The notes under the pieces are model-generated. The model saw nothing but the letters and a program-made list of their open reading frames with translations, was not told where the DNA came from and ran no database searches. A stretch of 40,683 nucleotides of DNA from Nemertoderma westbladi (taxonomy: Eukaryota > Xenacoelomorpha > Nemertodermatida > Nemertodermatidae): assembly GCA_032718475.1 (NCBI GenBank), contig JAUCBJ010004315.1, positions 1-40,683 on the forward strand, in the 5' to 3' direction. Numbering within the stretch: position 1 is the stretch's first letter; the number at the start of each line of letters is the position of its first letter. Of this stretch, positions 1 to 8,484 are shown one piece after another. Made by a program: the position numbers and the translations under genes.

Positions 1-230
1 CTGACTGACTGACTGACTGATATAGCAATAGCACTACACACCACACAGCTACACACTTCAGCACTTATGGCAGTACAGCAGTAGCCAGTAGGCCTACTGC
101 AAATACAAATAGGAATGATATGAAATGTAATGACTGAATGAAGTAGGTAAGGTACTGTGGCACGGCAGATTGGCAGATGGCCCAAGCAGCCAAGGCCGGT
201 GTAGCAGGAGAATTTGCCCCCCAGTCGAAT
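1..230. other. Left flank with CTGA microsatellite
   Basis: Non-coding. It opens with five CTGA units (1-20), followed by sequence rich in CAGTA and CACAC words. No coding frame has recognisable content. It is the pre-insertion flank of the retrotransposon that starts at 236. Confidence 0.5.
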
Positions 231-235
231 ATGCT
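231..235. repeat. Target-site duplication ATGCT, left copy
   Basis: ATGCT lies immediately before the TGTTAGC end of the left LTR and again at 8304-8308 immediately after the ACA end of the right LTR. A 5-bp duplication suits a BEL/Pao or Ty3-type integrase. Confidence 0.93.
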
Positions 236-763
236 TGTTAGCTTATCCAATTCCGCTAACATGAACCCATAGAGTGAGCCATAAAGCAATATTGGGAGCC
301 TATTGTCAGCCCAGTAAACGGGGACAATAGGCCCCAAAGGAGACACACACAATAAGGGTCAGGGGTTACTCCCCTGACAAGAGAGAGAACAGCAAGGGCG
401 AAGGGAAGCACTTCAGAGGGGGGCAAAGGGTGCCAACAGGGGTATCAACCAATCAGAGGGGGGAAAGGCATCGATTGAGTAGCAATAAGGCCACCGTGCA
501 ATATAACCAGTTACCAGTAATCATACCGGTCAGTTATTCAGTTTACTCAGTCAGATCAGTAGGGTGGAACGGGGACTTCTGTCACCGTCCGCTACCGCCA
601 TCATATATTACCTATTGTGTCATACTATATTATATCAACTGTCAGACTATTATACCTTTATACATATTACCCAACATCAGAACTCTTTTACCTTTCACAC
701 ACGGCGGGGACGCGTGGATAGAAAACCCAAACGGATAAACCGGGATCCGTAGATCCCGTCACA
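236..763 (+). repeat. 5' LTR of the gag-only element
   Basis: 528 bp, TGTTAGC to GTCACA, matching 7754-8303 along its whole length. Differences: TG versus CA near 262, single changes near 602, 717 and 719, and a short block at 299-304 replaced by 28 bases in the 3' copy. The 5' copy carries the hairpin arms 298-307 and 323-332. AT-rich sequence with TATATTA words at 600-670 could hold the promoter. No AATAAA signal is seen. The roughly 102-codon ORF at 430-738 occurs in both LTRs and is probably chance. Confidence 0.93.
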
Positions 764-852
764 GTGACAGAACTAGATCCGCCCAGCTGCCCTGACAGAG
801 ATAGAATAGAGCTACCGTCCTAGCTAGCGACGACCAGCTACCAAAGACGACG
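764..852 (+). other. 5' leader without canonical primer-binding site
   Basis: The sequence right after the LTR is GTGACAGAACTAG, which does not start with TGG, so no standard match to a tRNA CCA end is visible. The LTR end and leader together form the short palindrome GTCACAGTGAC. Priming may be unusual, or the site may be offset. Confidence 0.4.
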
Positions 853-1572
853 ATGAGAGAGAGAGGAACGACACCGCCGCGGACCCCGGACGACGATCTA
901 ACGATCCGCGAGGCCACGGCGAGACGATACGAACCCACGACGCCGATCGATGCTACGCCGACCACGTCGACGCAGGTTGACGCCACGTCGACAACGAGCA
1001 ACCCGGCGAACCAAGATGTGGGGGGTCGTCTACAACCGGAGAGCGAGTCGAGGGAAGGAGACGAGAAGGGAGGAGAAGAGAAAGACGAGTCGACGCGGAG
1101 CGAGGGTCGACATACCGATGTCACCGGACAGCCACAGGCCGAGGACGACGAACGGTCCACCGGAACGGCGACGGTGGGGCCGTCGGTACGACGTCGGACC
1201 CGGAGAGACGGAAGAGAGGTCGGCGACGAGGACGTCGGGGTTTCTGATCGACTTCGACGGGCCTACCTCGCGACCCGGGAGCAACTGAGAGAGGCCAAGG
1301 AGGGGGCGAAGGTAGACGAGCTGAAACTGAGGAAAGGACTAGGTGAGTCGAACAGATACTTTGATCACCTAGTGTGTTTTGGGCAGAGAGAATTAGCCGA
1401 GGAGAGGACGAGGGGAGTTGTCAACGAACTGATTGAACTATGGGAATGTGGGGGTATGGAACCTAGCGTAGTGTACGTAGGGCCATACTTAGTCGATGCC
1501 CGGGGAGTGAAAGTAAGGGTTAGAAGACCTGGGGAGGGCGAATCCGAGGTTAATTTCGAGGATTCGGTCTAG
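853..1572 (+). CDS. ORF1 of the gag-only element, unknown function
   Basis: 239 codons from an ATG at 853, the first long frame after the LTR. Residues 1-125 are rich in Thr, Arg, Glu and Asp and look disordered. Residues about 128-200 form a probable charged helix or coiled coil (SDRLRRAYLATREQL onward), and a short tail to residue 239 contains VYVGPYLVDARGVKVRVRR. I recognise no family. The frame ends at TAG 1570-1572, while the gag frame, which is -1 relative to it, is open from 1554, giving an 18-19 nt overlap. ORF1 could be the N-terminal part of a recoded Gag or a separate accessory protein. No convincing slippery heptamer is visible in the overlap (the best stretch is TAATTTC). High GC and a strong CG bias distinguish it from the AT-rich flanks. 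Confidence 0.6.
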   Translation: MRERGTTPPRTPDDDLTIREATARRYEPTTPIDATPTTSTQVDATSTTSNPANQDVGGRLQPESESREGDEKGGEEKDESTRSEGRHTDVTGQPQAEDDERSTGTATVGPSVRRRTRRDGREVGDEDVGVSDRLRRAYLATREQLREAKEGAKVDELKLRKGLGESNRYFDHLVCFGQRELAEERTRGVVNELIELWECGGMEPSVVYVGPYLVDARGVKVRVRRPGEGESEVNFEDSV

Positions 1573-1679
1573 TCGGTCGGAGAAGTTCCGGGAAGCGGGG
1601 GAAAGTTAGTGGGACGGAGGGGCGACGGGAGTCCGTCGCAACCGATAAGTCTGCTACATCCTCCGTAAAAGAAAGACGG

Positions 1680-4600
1680 GTGCGACAGAGTGAACGCATA
1701 GAGTATAAATTAGAAACGGCTGCGAGTAAGCAGGAATGGTTAGAGTGGCAATTGAGAAGGGAAACCACATTGTCAGAGGAGGCTGTAGAGTTGGAGAGGG
1801 AGTATAGAGAGAAAGCCGGGGAGTTTAGAGAGAGGGCCAAGGAGTGTAGAGAGCTAGAGATGGGTGTAGAGAGCGAGCCGGCGAGGCGGCTTGAAATGAT
1901 TGCTAAAGAGGCAGAGTTGGCCGGGCAGAATACGCGAGAGTCGGGGATAGAGGGTGAGTGCAGGCGGGATGAGTTGCATGCCGTGCTAGGGAGGCTTGCG
2001 CAATATCAAGCCAAACTTAAACGGCGCCGACTAGAACTGGCGCGGTTGGAGATATCAGAGAGTGAGACCCCACTTACAGACACCGGGCGAGAGAACCAGA
2101 ACTGGTGTAGCCGTACGGGCGGGGGGGGTAGTAGTAGTACGTTAGAGACAGTTAATGTTAATAGTACCGTAGTAGATAACCCTAATCCCTTTATTACAGG
2201 AAATAATATTTTACCGGGTAGTAGTAATTTAAATTTAAATACAAATATTCTAAATAATAATTTCAATTCAAACCCGCAAAATAATTCGAATAATAATTTA
2301 AGTTTAGAGAATAGTAGTGATCTAAGTAATTTAAATAATTTAAATAATAATCCCGTTTCAAATTCTAATAATTTAATTGATTTAACAAATAATATTGGGA
2401 ATGGTGCTATTAATATGAGCGTGTCGGACGTGCATAACTCAGCAGACGGGGGCCTGGTAGGCCACGTAGTTAGTAGGCAGGAGGTGGCAGGGTTGAGCCA
2501 ACCCGACGGCGGCCTGGTAGGCCACGTAGTTGGTAGGCAGGAGGAAGCGGGGTTGAGCCAACCCGAAGTAGGCCTGATGGGCCACGCAGTAGTAGAGAGA
2601 GAGGCGGGGGTGAATAGACCCAGCCGTAGTAGAGACAGTGCGTCGACTAGAGAGGGGTGTAGAGACGAAGTGAGAGATAGTGAAGTTAGATGTGGCGGGT
2701 GGGGGGGGGCTACGGGCGCCCCACCACATAAGATTAGTGGCGAGAGAGGGGGGGCAGAGAATGCCCCACAAGAGGAGTGTAGAAGTGTAGTAAGAGGTAG
2801 TGAAGTTAGAAGTGGCGGGTGGGGGGGGGCTATGGACACCCCACCGCGAGAGATTAGTAGAGAGAGAGGGGGGGCAGAGAGTGTCCCACAGCCGTCAGCG
2901 GATAATGCGCGGGCCGAATCAGGTAAACCGCAACACCCGGCGACGGAGAGTAATAGGGGGATTGCGAGTATCCCCAGCGGCGTGCGATCGAGTAGAGAGA
3001 GGCAGGTTGACGTCGCGAGAGGGCAGACGGAGCGTCGAGCCCGATCAGAAGAGAGAAGAAGAACAGTGGAGTTTAACCGGGAGGTCGACGAGAGATCTCA
3101 TGAGCCGGAATACTGCACTGAAAAGAGAAGAAGAGGAGATAGTAGAAAAGGTGTCGCCACGAACGATAGCAGTGCGAGGATGGATAACGGACCGTCGACA
3201 GTAGAGATGGAGTCAGGGAGTCAGTGGGGTCGAACTTCGGGAGATTGCCGTCGCCCCGGAGAAACGCACCGCACGCCAAGAGAGGGGTACAGGACGTACA
3301 AATACGAAGACAAGAGCAGGATAGGGGATCGAAGGGAAACTTCCCGACGTGATATAGCTGCCGATCGAGAGTACGGTAGTCGCGGGGAGATTCGCGATTC
3401 GCGAAGAATAAACTTCGGTTCGGAAGGGCACATGCAGACTGCAGGACATACTGTAGGCCTTACTGCACATACTATTATAGGCCATGCTGGGAGAGATAGA
3501 GTAGGCGATAGGGTAGCGCGAACGACGGGATTAAACCCGGAAGTCGCGGAGTACATACCGGTAGGTAGGCGAGAGGTAGGTAGGCCTATATCGGTACAGC
3601 AGCATGACTATAATACACAGGGACATAACATATATCCAGGGGAGGGGAGAGTTATTGTAGATAGATGTATGGGCCCCAATATATTAACATCAACCCCAGT
3701 ACCAAACATACCGGTGGGAGGGGGACAGGGTGACATTCCCCCATCACAATATCAACAATATACCCCAATAGGAGCAAGAACATCGAACCCCTTGGACGAG
3801 AACAGATCATGCGACACGGAAATATGGAGGGGGCCGTTACCCCCAATGATATATCCGACGCAAAAGACAACAACAGATAGGACGGACGGACCGCACCCAA
3901 CAGGAGAAACTATACAACATCCATCAAACCCATTAGAAGTGCAAGCGATGGGAATGGCCACCTTGATCGATGCGTTAAAAACTAGGATCGAGTTACCACC
4001 TGTGGAACCATTTAAATTCGATGGGAGTAGGCCGGAAGAATATCTACAGTTTCGGCGCATGTATAGTAACGAAATATTAAGTAAGAACTTGACGCAGGCG
4101 GAGTGCCTAAAATATCTGCAAGTATATACAGGAGGCCCAGCATACGACATCGTGAGGCAATACCAGGGCATCGAGGGCGGCTTCACGACAGCATGGCGGG
4201 CGCTAGATAGGGAATACGGGCACCCGGCCAAGATCATCCGGCAAACCCTGAGAGGCATAACATCGGATGGCCTACAGGACAATCCCGTTAGCATAAGGAC
4301 CTTTGCAAACAAGGTCGAGAAGGCGTTAATCGTGTTAAAGACGCTAGACGCACCATACGAACTCAACGCGTCTAACAACATCACCACGATAGCGCAGGCA
4401 CTGCCGATCTGGTTACGAAGGAAGTGGAGGAAAATCGCTTTCTCCACACGTGAGAAGAAAGGTGCGGAACCGGGCCTAGAAGAAATGTCGAGCTTCCTCA
4501 ACTATGAAGCCGAATTAATAACAGACCCAGTCTATAGCGAGGATAGTTTGGGGACAAGCCATAAACCCGAACATAATCCGACGGATCCATTCTCAAGAGT

Positions 4601-5372
4601 GGGACAGTCACTACCACATGCGGCCACACAGGGGACTGCTAGTCCACAGTTAGCTGGTAGTAGGGCCACACCGTGGCGGGGACAGAAAGAAAATAACACC
4701 GTAAATAAAAACAATCCCAATATACCCAGTAGGCCGAGTCTAGACAACCAAAACATTAAATCGGTACATATAAACCTAAGCGCGATACGTGAAGGACTAT
4801 ACAGGAAACGCTATAATCCAGGATTCCAATGTCAATTACATCGGGACGGAACCCATAAGACCAGGAGTTGCAAGTACTGGCAAGCGTTGCCCAAACGAGA
4901 TCGTGTAGCCTACACAGACGCAAACGGACTATGTCATCGATGTGTGGTAAAAGGACACAGATCCGGAGAGTGTTGGAAAGGGAGAGGATATGAAGGGACT
5001 AAACCAGGGGCAGAGAAGCCCATTAGCAAACATAAGGGAGTCGGGAAAGTAGGAGGAGGCGTGTTGCATACACACGCAGGACGGACACAGTGCGAGGGGG
5101 CATTGCACGGGCAGACACCGCGTATACCGAGGGACGAGCGGGGGTCGTCGAGGGCTCTAATGCCAGCGCACATACGAAGGGGGAGGCCAGCAAAGGTAGC
5201 ACCGAAGAGAGTGTGGCGAAGAGTTAAAGGACGTATAGGAGGGCAGCAGGAGAGTGCCTATCGGAAGAAGGGGCACGTGAGAGTTTTTAGTCGTCCAAAG
5301 TTTTGGACTGAGGGGGGTGGGAATGAGGGCGAGACGCCCTTCCCACGCACAAAATATAAAATAATTATTTAA
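1680..5372 (+). CDS. BEL/Pao-like Gag polyprotein
   Basis: The frame is open from 1554; 1680 is a GTG and the first in-frame ATG is 1860, so the start is unresolved (initiation at 1860, frameshift from ORF1, or splicing). Counting from 1680: residues 10-140 are a charged coiled coil. Residues about 160-240 are an Asn/Ser/Leu-rich low-complexity stretch encoded by AT-rich DNA. Residues 255-310 are 20-residue repeats and 325-405 two 40-residue repeats. Next comes a long Arg/Gly/Ser-rich linker. From about 750 is the conserved Gag core (PPVEPFKFDG, then YTGGPAYDIVRQY, then LDREYGHPAKII), as in the DUF1759 type of BEL/Pao Gag. A Cys/His cluster starts near 1052 (CQLHRDGTHKTRSC), followed by the zinc knuckle CHRCVVKGHRSGEC (CX2CX4HX4C) at 1085-1098. 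The last 130 residues are basic and unrecognised, and the frame ends with no protease. Probable role: particle assembly and RNA packaging. Confidence 0.85.
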   Translation: MRQSERIEYKLETAASKQEWLEWQLRRETTLSEEAVELEREYREKAGEFRERAKECRELEMGVESEPARRLEMIAKEAELAGQNTRESGIEGECRRDELHAVLGRLAQYQAKLKRRRLELARLEISESETPLTDTGRENQNWCSRTGGGGSSSTLETVNVNSTVVDNPNPFITGNNILPGSSNLNLNTNILNNNFNSNPQNNSNNNLSLENSSDLSNLNNLNNNPVSNSNNLIDLTNNIGNGAINMSVSDVHNSADGGLVGHVVSRQEVAGLSQPDGGLVGHVVGRQEEAGLSQPEVGLMGHAVVEREAGVNRPSRSRDSASTREGCRDEVRDSEVRCGGWGGATGAPPHKISGERGGAENAPQEECRSVVRGSEVRSGGWGGAMDTPPREISRERGGAESVPQPSADNARAESGKPQHPATESNRGIASIPSGVRSSRERQVDVARGQTERRARSEERRRTVEFNREVDERSHEPEYCTEKRRRGDSRKGVATNDSSARMDNGPSTVEMESGSQWGRTSGDCRRPGETHRTPREGYRTYKYEDKSRIGDRRETSRRDIAADREYGSRGEIRDSRRINFGSEGHMQTAGHTVGLTAHTIIGHAGRDRVGDRVARTTGLNPEVAEYIPVGRREVGRPISVQQHDYNTQGHNIYPGEGRVIVDRCMGPNILTSTPVPNIPVGGGQGDIPPSQYQQYTPIGARTSNPLDENRSCDTEIWRGPLPPMIYPTQKTTTDRTDGPHPTGETIQHPSNPLEVQAMGMATLIDALKTRIELPPVEPFKFDGSRPEEYLQFRRMYSNEILSKNLTQAECLKYLQVYTGGPAYDIVRQYQGIEGGFTTAWRALDREYGHPAKIIRQTLRGITSDGLQDNPVSIRTFANKVEKALIVLKTLDAPYELNASNNITTIAQALPIWLRRKWRKIAFSTREKKGAEPGLEEMSSFLNYEAELITDPVYSEDSLGTSHKPEHNPTDPFSRVGQSLPHAATQGTASPQLAGSRATPWRGQKENNTVNKNNPNIPSRPSLDNQNIKSVHINLSAIREGLYRKRYNPGFQCQLHRDGTHKTRSCKYWQALPKRDRVAYTDANGLCHRCVVKGHRSGECWKGRGYEGTKPGAEKPISKHKGVGKVGGGVLHTHAGRTQCEGALHGQTPRIPRDERGSSRALMPAHIRRGRPAKVAPKRVWRRVKGRIGGQQESAYRKKGHVRVFSRPKFWTEGGGNEGETPFPRTKYKIII
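2445..2610 (+). repeat. 60-bp in-frame tandem repeat in gag
   Basis: Two full 60-bp units (2445-2504, 2505-2564) and a partial third encode 20-residue repeats of the form DGGLVGHVV-RQE-GLSQP. The period is a multiple of three, so length change keeps the Gag frame. Confidence 0.85.
2655..2894 (+). repeat. 120-bp in-frame tandem repeat in gag
   Basis: Two 120-bp units (2655-2774, 2775-2894) encode 40-residue repeats containing SEVR-GGWGGA and ERGGAE. Both contain runs of nine or ten G. The copies differ at several sites, so the duplication is not brand new. Confidence 0.85.
5293..5346 (+). other. Two stem-loops at the 3' end of gag
   Basis: The first pairs GTCCAAA (5293-5299) with TTTGGAC (5302-5308). 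The second is long: GTGGGAA (5317-5323) with TTCCCAC (5340-5346), enclosing GGGCG/CGCCC around the loop AGA. They lie 24 nt before the gag stop codon. Such structures can stimulate recoding or mark RNA ends; which applies here is unknown. Confidence 0.6.
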
Positions 5373-5394
5373 TTAAAATTAAGAAAATAATTAA

Positions 5395-6620
5395 ATAATA
5401 GAGTAGGTAGAAGTTAGGTAGTAAGAGTTAGTTAGTTAGTCAGTTAGTTAGTTAGTTAAAGAGGGTACGTAAGTACCGCTAGTTAGAGAGTTAGTAGGTA
5501 CGTAGTACCTAATCAGAGTTAGAGTTAGTAGGTACGTAGTACCTAGAGTTAGAGAGTTAGTAGGTACGTAGTACCTAGAGTTAGTTAGAGTTAGTAGGTA
5601 CGTAGTACCTAATCAGAGTTAGAGTTAGTAGGTACGTAGTACCTAGAGTTAGTTAGAGTTAGTAGGTACGTAGTACCTAATCAGAGTTAGAGTTAGTAGG
5701 TACGTAGTACCTAGAGTTAGTTAGAGTTAGTAGGTACGTAGTACCTAACCAGAGTTAGAGTTAGTAGGTACGTAGTACCTAGAGTTAGAGAGTTAGTAGG
5801 TACGTAGTACCTAGAGTTAGTTAGAGTTAGTAGGTACGTAGTACCTAGAGTTAGTTAGAGTTAGTAGGAGGGTACGTGTAGTACCGTTAGTAGAAGAGTT
5901 AGTAGGAGGGTACGTGTAGTACCGTTAGTAGAAGAGAGTTAGAGGGTACGTAAGTACCGCTAGTTAGTTAGAGATAGAGGGTACGTAAGTACCGCTAGTT
6001 AGTTAGAGTTAGAGGGTACGTAGTACCGATAGTTAGAGAGTTAGTAGGGTACGTAGTACCGTTAGAGAGTAGAGTTAGAGGGTACGTAAGTACCGATTAG
6101 AGAGTAAGAGTTAGAGGGTACGTAGTACCGTTAGTTAGTGGAGTTAGAGTAAGAGTTAGAGGGTACGCAGTACCGTTAGAGAGTAGGAGTTAAGGGGTAC
6201 GTAGTACCGTTAGAGAGTTAGTAAGAGTAAGAGGGTACGTAGTACCGCTAGCTAGTAGAGAGAGCTAGAGTAGTAAGAGGGTACGTAGTACCGCTAGTTA
6301 GGGGTGTTAGTAGTAGCAGTAGAGGGTTGTGGGCACCGTAAGCGCCACGTAGTTAGAGTTAGTAGGGAATGCGCTGAACTTAGTGGGGCACGGGCGTGAT
6401 GATGTGTGTGATGTAAGAGCAGGGTATGTTAATTAGAGTTAGTGGGAGTTAGAGGTTAGTAAGAGGGTACGTAGTAGTACCGGTTGTGGTTGTGGGCACC
6501 GTTAGCGCCACGTAGATAGAGGTAGAGTTAGTAAGAGGGTACGTAGTACCGGTTGTGGTTGTGGGCACCGTTAGCGCCACGTAGAGAGTTAGTAGAGTTA
6601 GAAGGTGCCGTGCACAAGAG
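5395..6620 (+). repeat. Tandem array of GGTAC-type short hairpins
   Basis: About eleven copies of AGGTACGTAGTACCT (5496-5850), then about fifteen of GGGTACG-n-GTACCG (one at 5463, the rest 5870-6550), each separated by GAGTTAGTAG-like spacers. A third form, GTGGGCACCGTTAGCGCCAC, appears near 6330, 6490 and 6560. Each unit can fold as a 5-6 bp stem with a 3-5 nt loop. The block occupies the place of pol. It does not look coding: stops are frequent in all forward frames. Confidence 0.85.
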
Positions 6621-6719
6621 GTGCCGGGCACAAAAAGAGTTAGTAGAGTTAGAAGAGAGTTAGTAGAGTCAGTAGTAGTTCACATAATTAACGTACCCAC
6701 TCTGCCGGCACTCAGAGCG

Positions 6720-7060
6720 TCACGTGTAGGCGATGAGACGTAAAGGGGATGTAGAGGAGTACAGACGGGCACATGGGGTGCCAGGTAGTAGAGTTAGAGA
6801 GGTAGTAGAAGAGTAGAGAGGGCACATAGGGTGCCAGGTAGTAAAGTAGAGTAGAGGTAGCAGAGAGGGCACATAGGGTGCCAGAGAGTAGAATAGTAGA
6901 GACGGGCACATAGGGTGCCAGGTAGTAGAGTTAGAGTGTTAGAGGTAGTAGAGAGGGCACATAGGGTGCCAAGTAGTAGGGTTAGAGCGTTAGAGAGGTA
7001 GTTGAGTAGTAGAAGGGCACATAGGGTGCCAGATAGTAGAGTGGTTGTAGAGGCACGTAG
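6720..7060 (+). repeat. Tandem array of GGCAC/GTGCC hairpins
   Basis: Seven or so copies of GGGCACATAGGGTGCC spaced by AGGTAGTAGAGTTAGAG-like sequence. The stem GGCAC pairs with GTGCC, whereas the array before it uses GGTAC with GTACC, so the stem sequence changed on both sides while spacer words stayed alike. Confidence 0.8.
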
Positions 7061-7380
7061 TTAGAGAGCTGAGTAGAGTTAGTAGAGCTAGTTAGTAGAG
7101 TTAGCAGAGCTAGTGGAGTAGAGTTAGCAGAGCTAGTGGAGTAGAGTTAGTAGAGCTAGTTAGCAGAGTTGGTAGACTCAGAGGAGTCAAGTAGAGTTAG
7201 TAGAAGTAGAAAGTTAGTAGGAGTTAGTTAGACTTAGTAGAGAGTTAGAGTCAGTAGAAAGTTAGAGGCTCTCAGTTAGAGCTAGAAGTAGTAAGAGTTA
7301 GTAGTTAGCAGAGTTAGTTAGATAGTTAGAGTTAGTAAGCAGTAGTAGATAGTATGATAGCACAGGGGTAGCATTAGAGA
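7061..7380 (+). repeat. Degenerate GTTAGTAGAG repeat tail
   Basis: Loose repetition of AGAGTTAGTAGAG and AGAGCTAGT words without the hairpins. It continues the spacer sequence of the preceding arrays. No coding content is seen. Confidence 0.6.
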
Positions 7381-7395
7381 TTAAAGCCTTAGGGA

Positions 7396-7701
7396 GTGAC
7401 AAGAGAGTGGAGAGGTAATAGTGCGGAGTGCGAAGAGAGCGTGGGCGCAATTCAAGTGTGGGGGAGGAGAAGTGAGAGGAAGAGTGTGGGACGAGGAGGT
7501 CCGGGGGTATGCGAGAGTTGGAGTAGAGTGGTGAGAGTGTTGGGGAAACAAAAATTGTGTGAGAGAAGCGCACGATCGGCCCGACACGAGACGCCAGAGG
7601 GTAGTGACATCATACCCATAGGGAGCGGCCTGGAAAGCCGACTCCGAAAAAATATACCCACCCCACACCCGATGCTAGATCGGGATCCAGCGGAATTGTA
7701 G
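7396..7701 (+). other. Weak 101-codon open frame before the 3' end
   Basis: Open frame beginning at a GTG, Arg/Ser/Glu-rich, ending with PHPMLDRDPAEL. It has no family I recognise and no ATG at its start. Purine-rich DNA here makes accidental open frames likely. It could be the last remnant of a lost pol tail, but I see no evidence for that. Confidence 0.2.
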
Positions 7702-7715
7702 CGCACTTGAGTTGG

Positions 7716-7744
7716 ATGCTATCTTCTTACCGGGAAGATAGCAT
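7716..7744 (+). other. Hairpin abutting the polypurine tract
   Basis: ATGCTATCTTC (7716-7726) pairs perfectly with GAAGATAGCAT (7734-7744), with a 7-nt loop, ending at the first G of the polypurine tract. It may act in RNA structure near the 3' LTR. Confidence 0.75.
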
Positions 7745-7753
7745 GGGGGGGAG
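7745..7753 (+). promoter_or_regulatory. Polypurine tract for plus-strand priming
   Basis: GGGGGGGAG lies directly before the TGTTAGC start of the 3' LTR, as expected for the RNase H-resistant primer of plus-strand DNA synthesis. Confidence 0.85.
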
Positions 7754-8303
7754 TGTTAGCTTATCCAATTCCGCTAACACAAACCCATAGAGTGAGCCAT
7801 AAAGCAATATTGGGAGCACGAGGTTGATTACCAATCAACCTCGTGTCAGCCCAGTAAACGGGGACAATAGGCCCCAAAGGAGACACACACAATAAGGGTC
7901 AGGGGTTACTCCCCTGACAAGAGAGAGAACAGCAAGGGCGAAGGGAAGCACTTCAGAGGGGGGCAAAGGGTGCCAACAGGGGTATCAACCAATCAGAGGG
8001 GGGAAAGGCATCGATTGAGTAGCAATAAGGCCACCGTGCAATATAACCAGTTACCAGTAATCATACCGGTCAGTTATTCAGTTTACTCAGTCAGATCAGT
8101 AGGGTGGAACGGGGACTTCTGTCACCGTCCGCTACCGCCATTATATATTACCTATTGTGTCATACTATATTATATCAACTGTCAGACTATTATACCTTTA
8201 TACATATTACCCAACATCAGAACTCTTTTACCTTTCACACACGGCGGGGACGCGTGGGCAGAAAACCCAAACGGATAAACCGGGATCCGTAGATCCCGTC
8301 ACA
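7754..8303 (+). repeat. 3' LTR of the gag-only element
   Basis: 550 bp, the partner of 236-763. It is 22 bp longer because a 28-base block containing the perfect hairpin 7817-7829/7833-7845 (13-bp stem, loop ACC) stands where the 5' LTR has 6 bases. Confidence 0.93.
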
Positions 8304-8308
8304 ATGCT
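8304..8308. repeat. Target-site duplication ATGCT, right copy
   Basis: Identical to 231-235, directly after the LTR end GTCACA. Confidence 0.93.
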
Positions 8309-8367
8309 CCCCGCCCCCCATCTGATATGTGAAAAGATCTTAGGTTCAGGATATTTATAGGCCTATA

Positions 8368-8442
8368 TCAGTATATTGCAAGGATGACTAGGCCCCTATA
8401 CTGTATAGGGGGAGGGGCCTAGTCATCCTTGCAATATACTGA
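8368..8442. repeat. Perfect 29-bp stem hairpin
   Basis: 8368-8396 is the exact reverse complement of 8414-8442, with a 17-nt loop that holds a further short palindrome (CCTATACTGTATAGG). It could be a small foldback element or a hairpin RNA source. No flanking duplication was identified. Confidence 0.8.
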
Positions 8443-8484
8443 TTTTAGATTTTATATAGCTGTATAGGCTATACAGCATACATA

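Larger units (their letters stand above)
236..8303 (+). mobile_element. Non-autonomous gag-only BEL/Pao-like LTR retrotransposon
   Basis: An 8068-bp element bounded by direct LTRs that begin TGT and end ACA, with a perfect 5-bp target duplication. Inside are a 239-codon ORF, a long Gag ORF with a BEL/Pao-type core and zinc knuckle, then about 2.3 kb of tandem hairpin repeats and a G-rich polypurine tract next to the 3' LTR. I see no protease, reverse transcriptase, RNase H or integrase motif in any frame. The LTRs differ by about five substitutions plus one replaced hairpin, roughly 1%, so insertion was recent. The enzymes were therefore presumably supplied by another element. The architecture recalls gag-only non-autonomous elements of plants (TR-GAG type). 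That is an analogy, not homology. Confidence 0.93.

Noticed and set aside
430-738. 102-codon open frame repeated at 7970-8278
   Set aside because: Both lie in the LTRs and are alike only because the LTRs are copies. No codon or motif evidence for a protein.
764-790. Standard tRNA primer-binding site after the 5' LTR of the gag-only element
   Set aside because: The sequence does not start with TGG and I cannot match it to a tRNA 3' end with confidence. The same holds for 17325 onward.
2006-2839. 277-codon minus-strand frame opposite gag
   Set aside because: Shadow of the Asn-rich and repeat region of gag. Its Pro/Leu/Ser composition mirrors the plus strand.
5395-7060. CRISPR-like array of regularly spaced palindromic repeats
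   Set aside because: Spacers are themselves repeated rather than unique, the context is an animal retrotransposon, and no cas genes exist.
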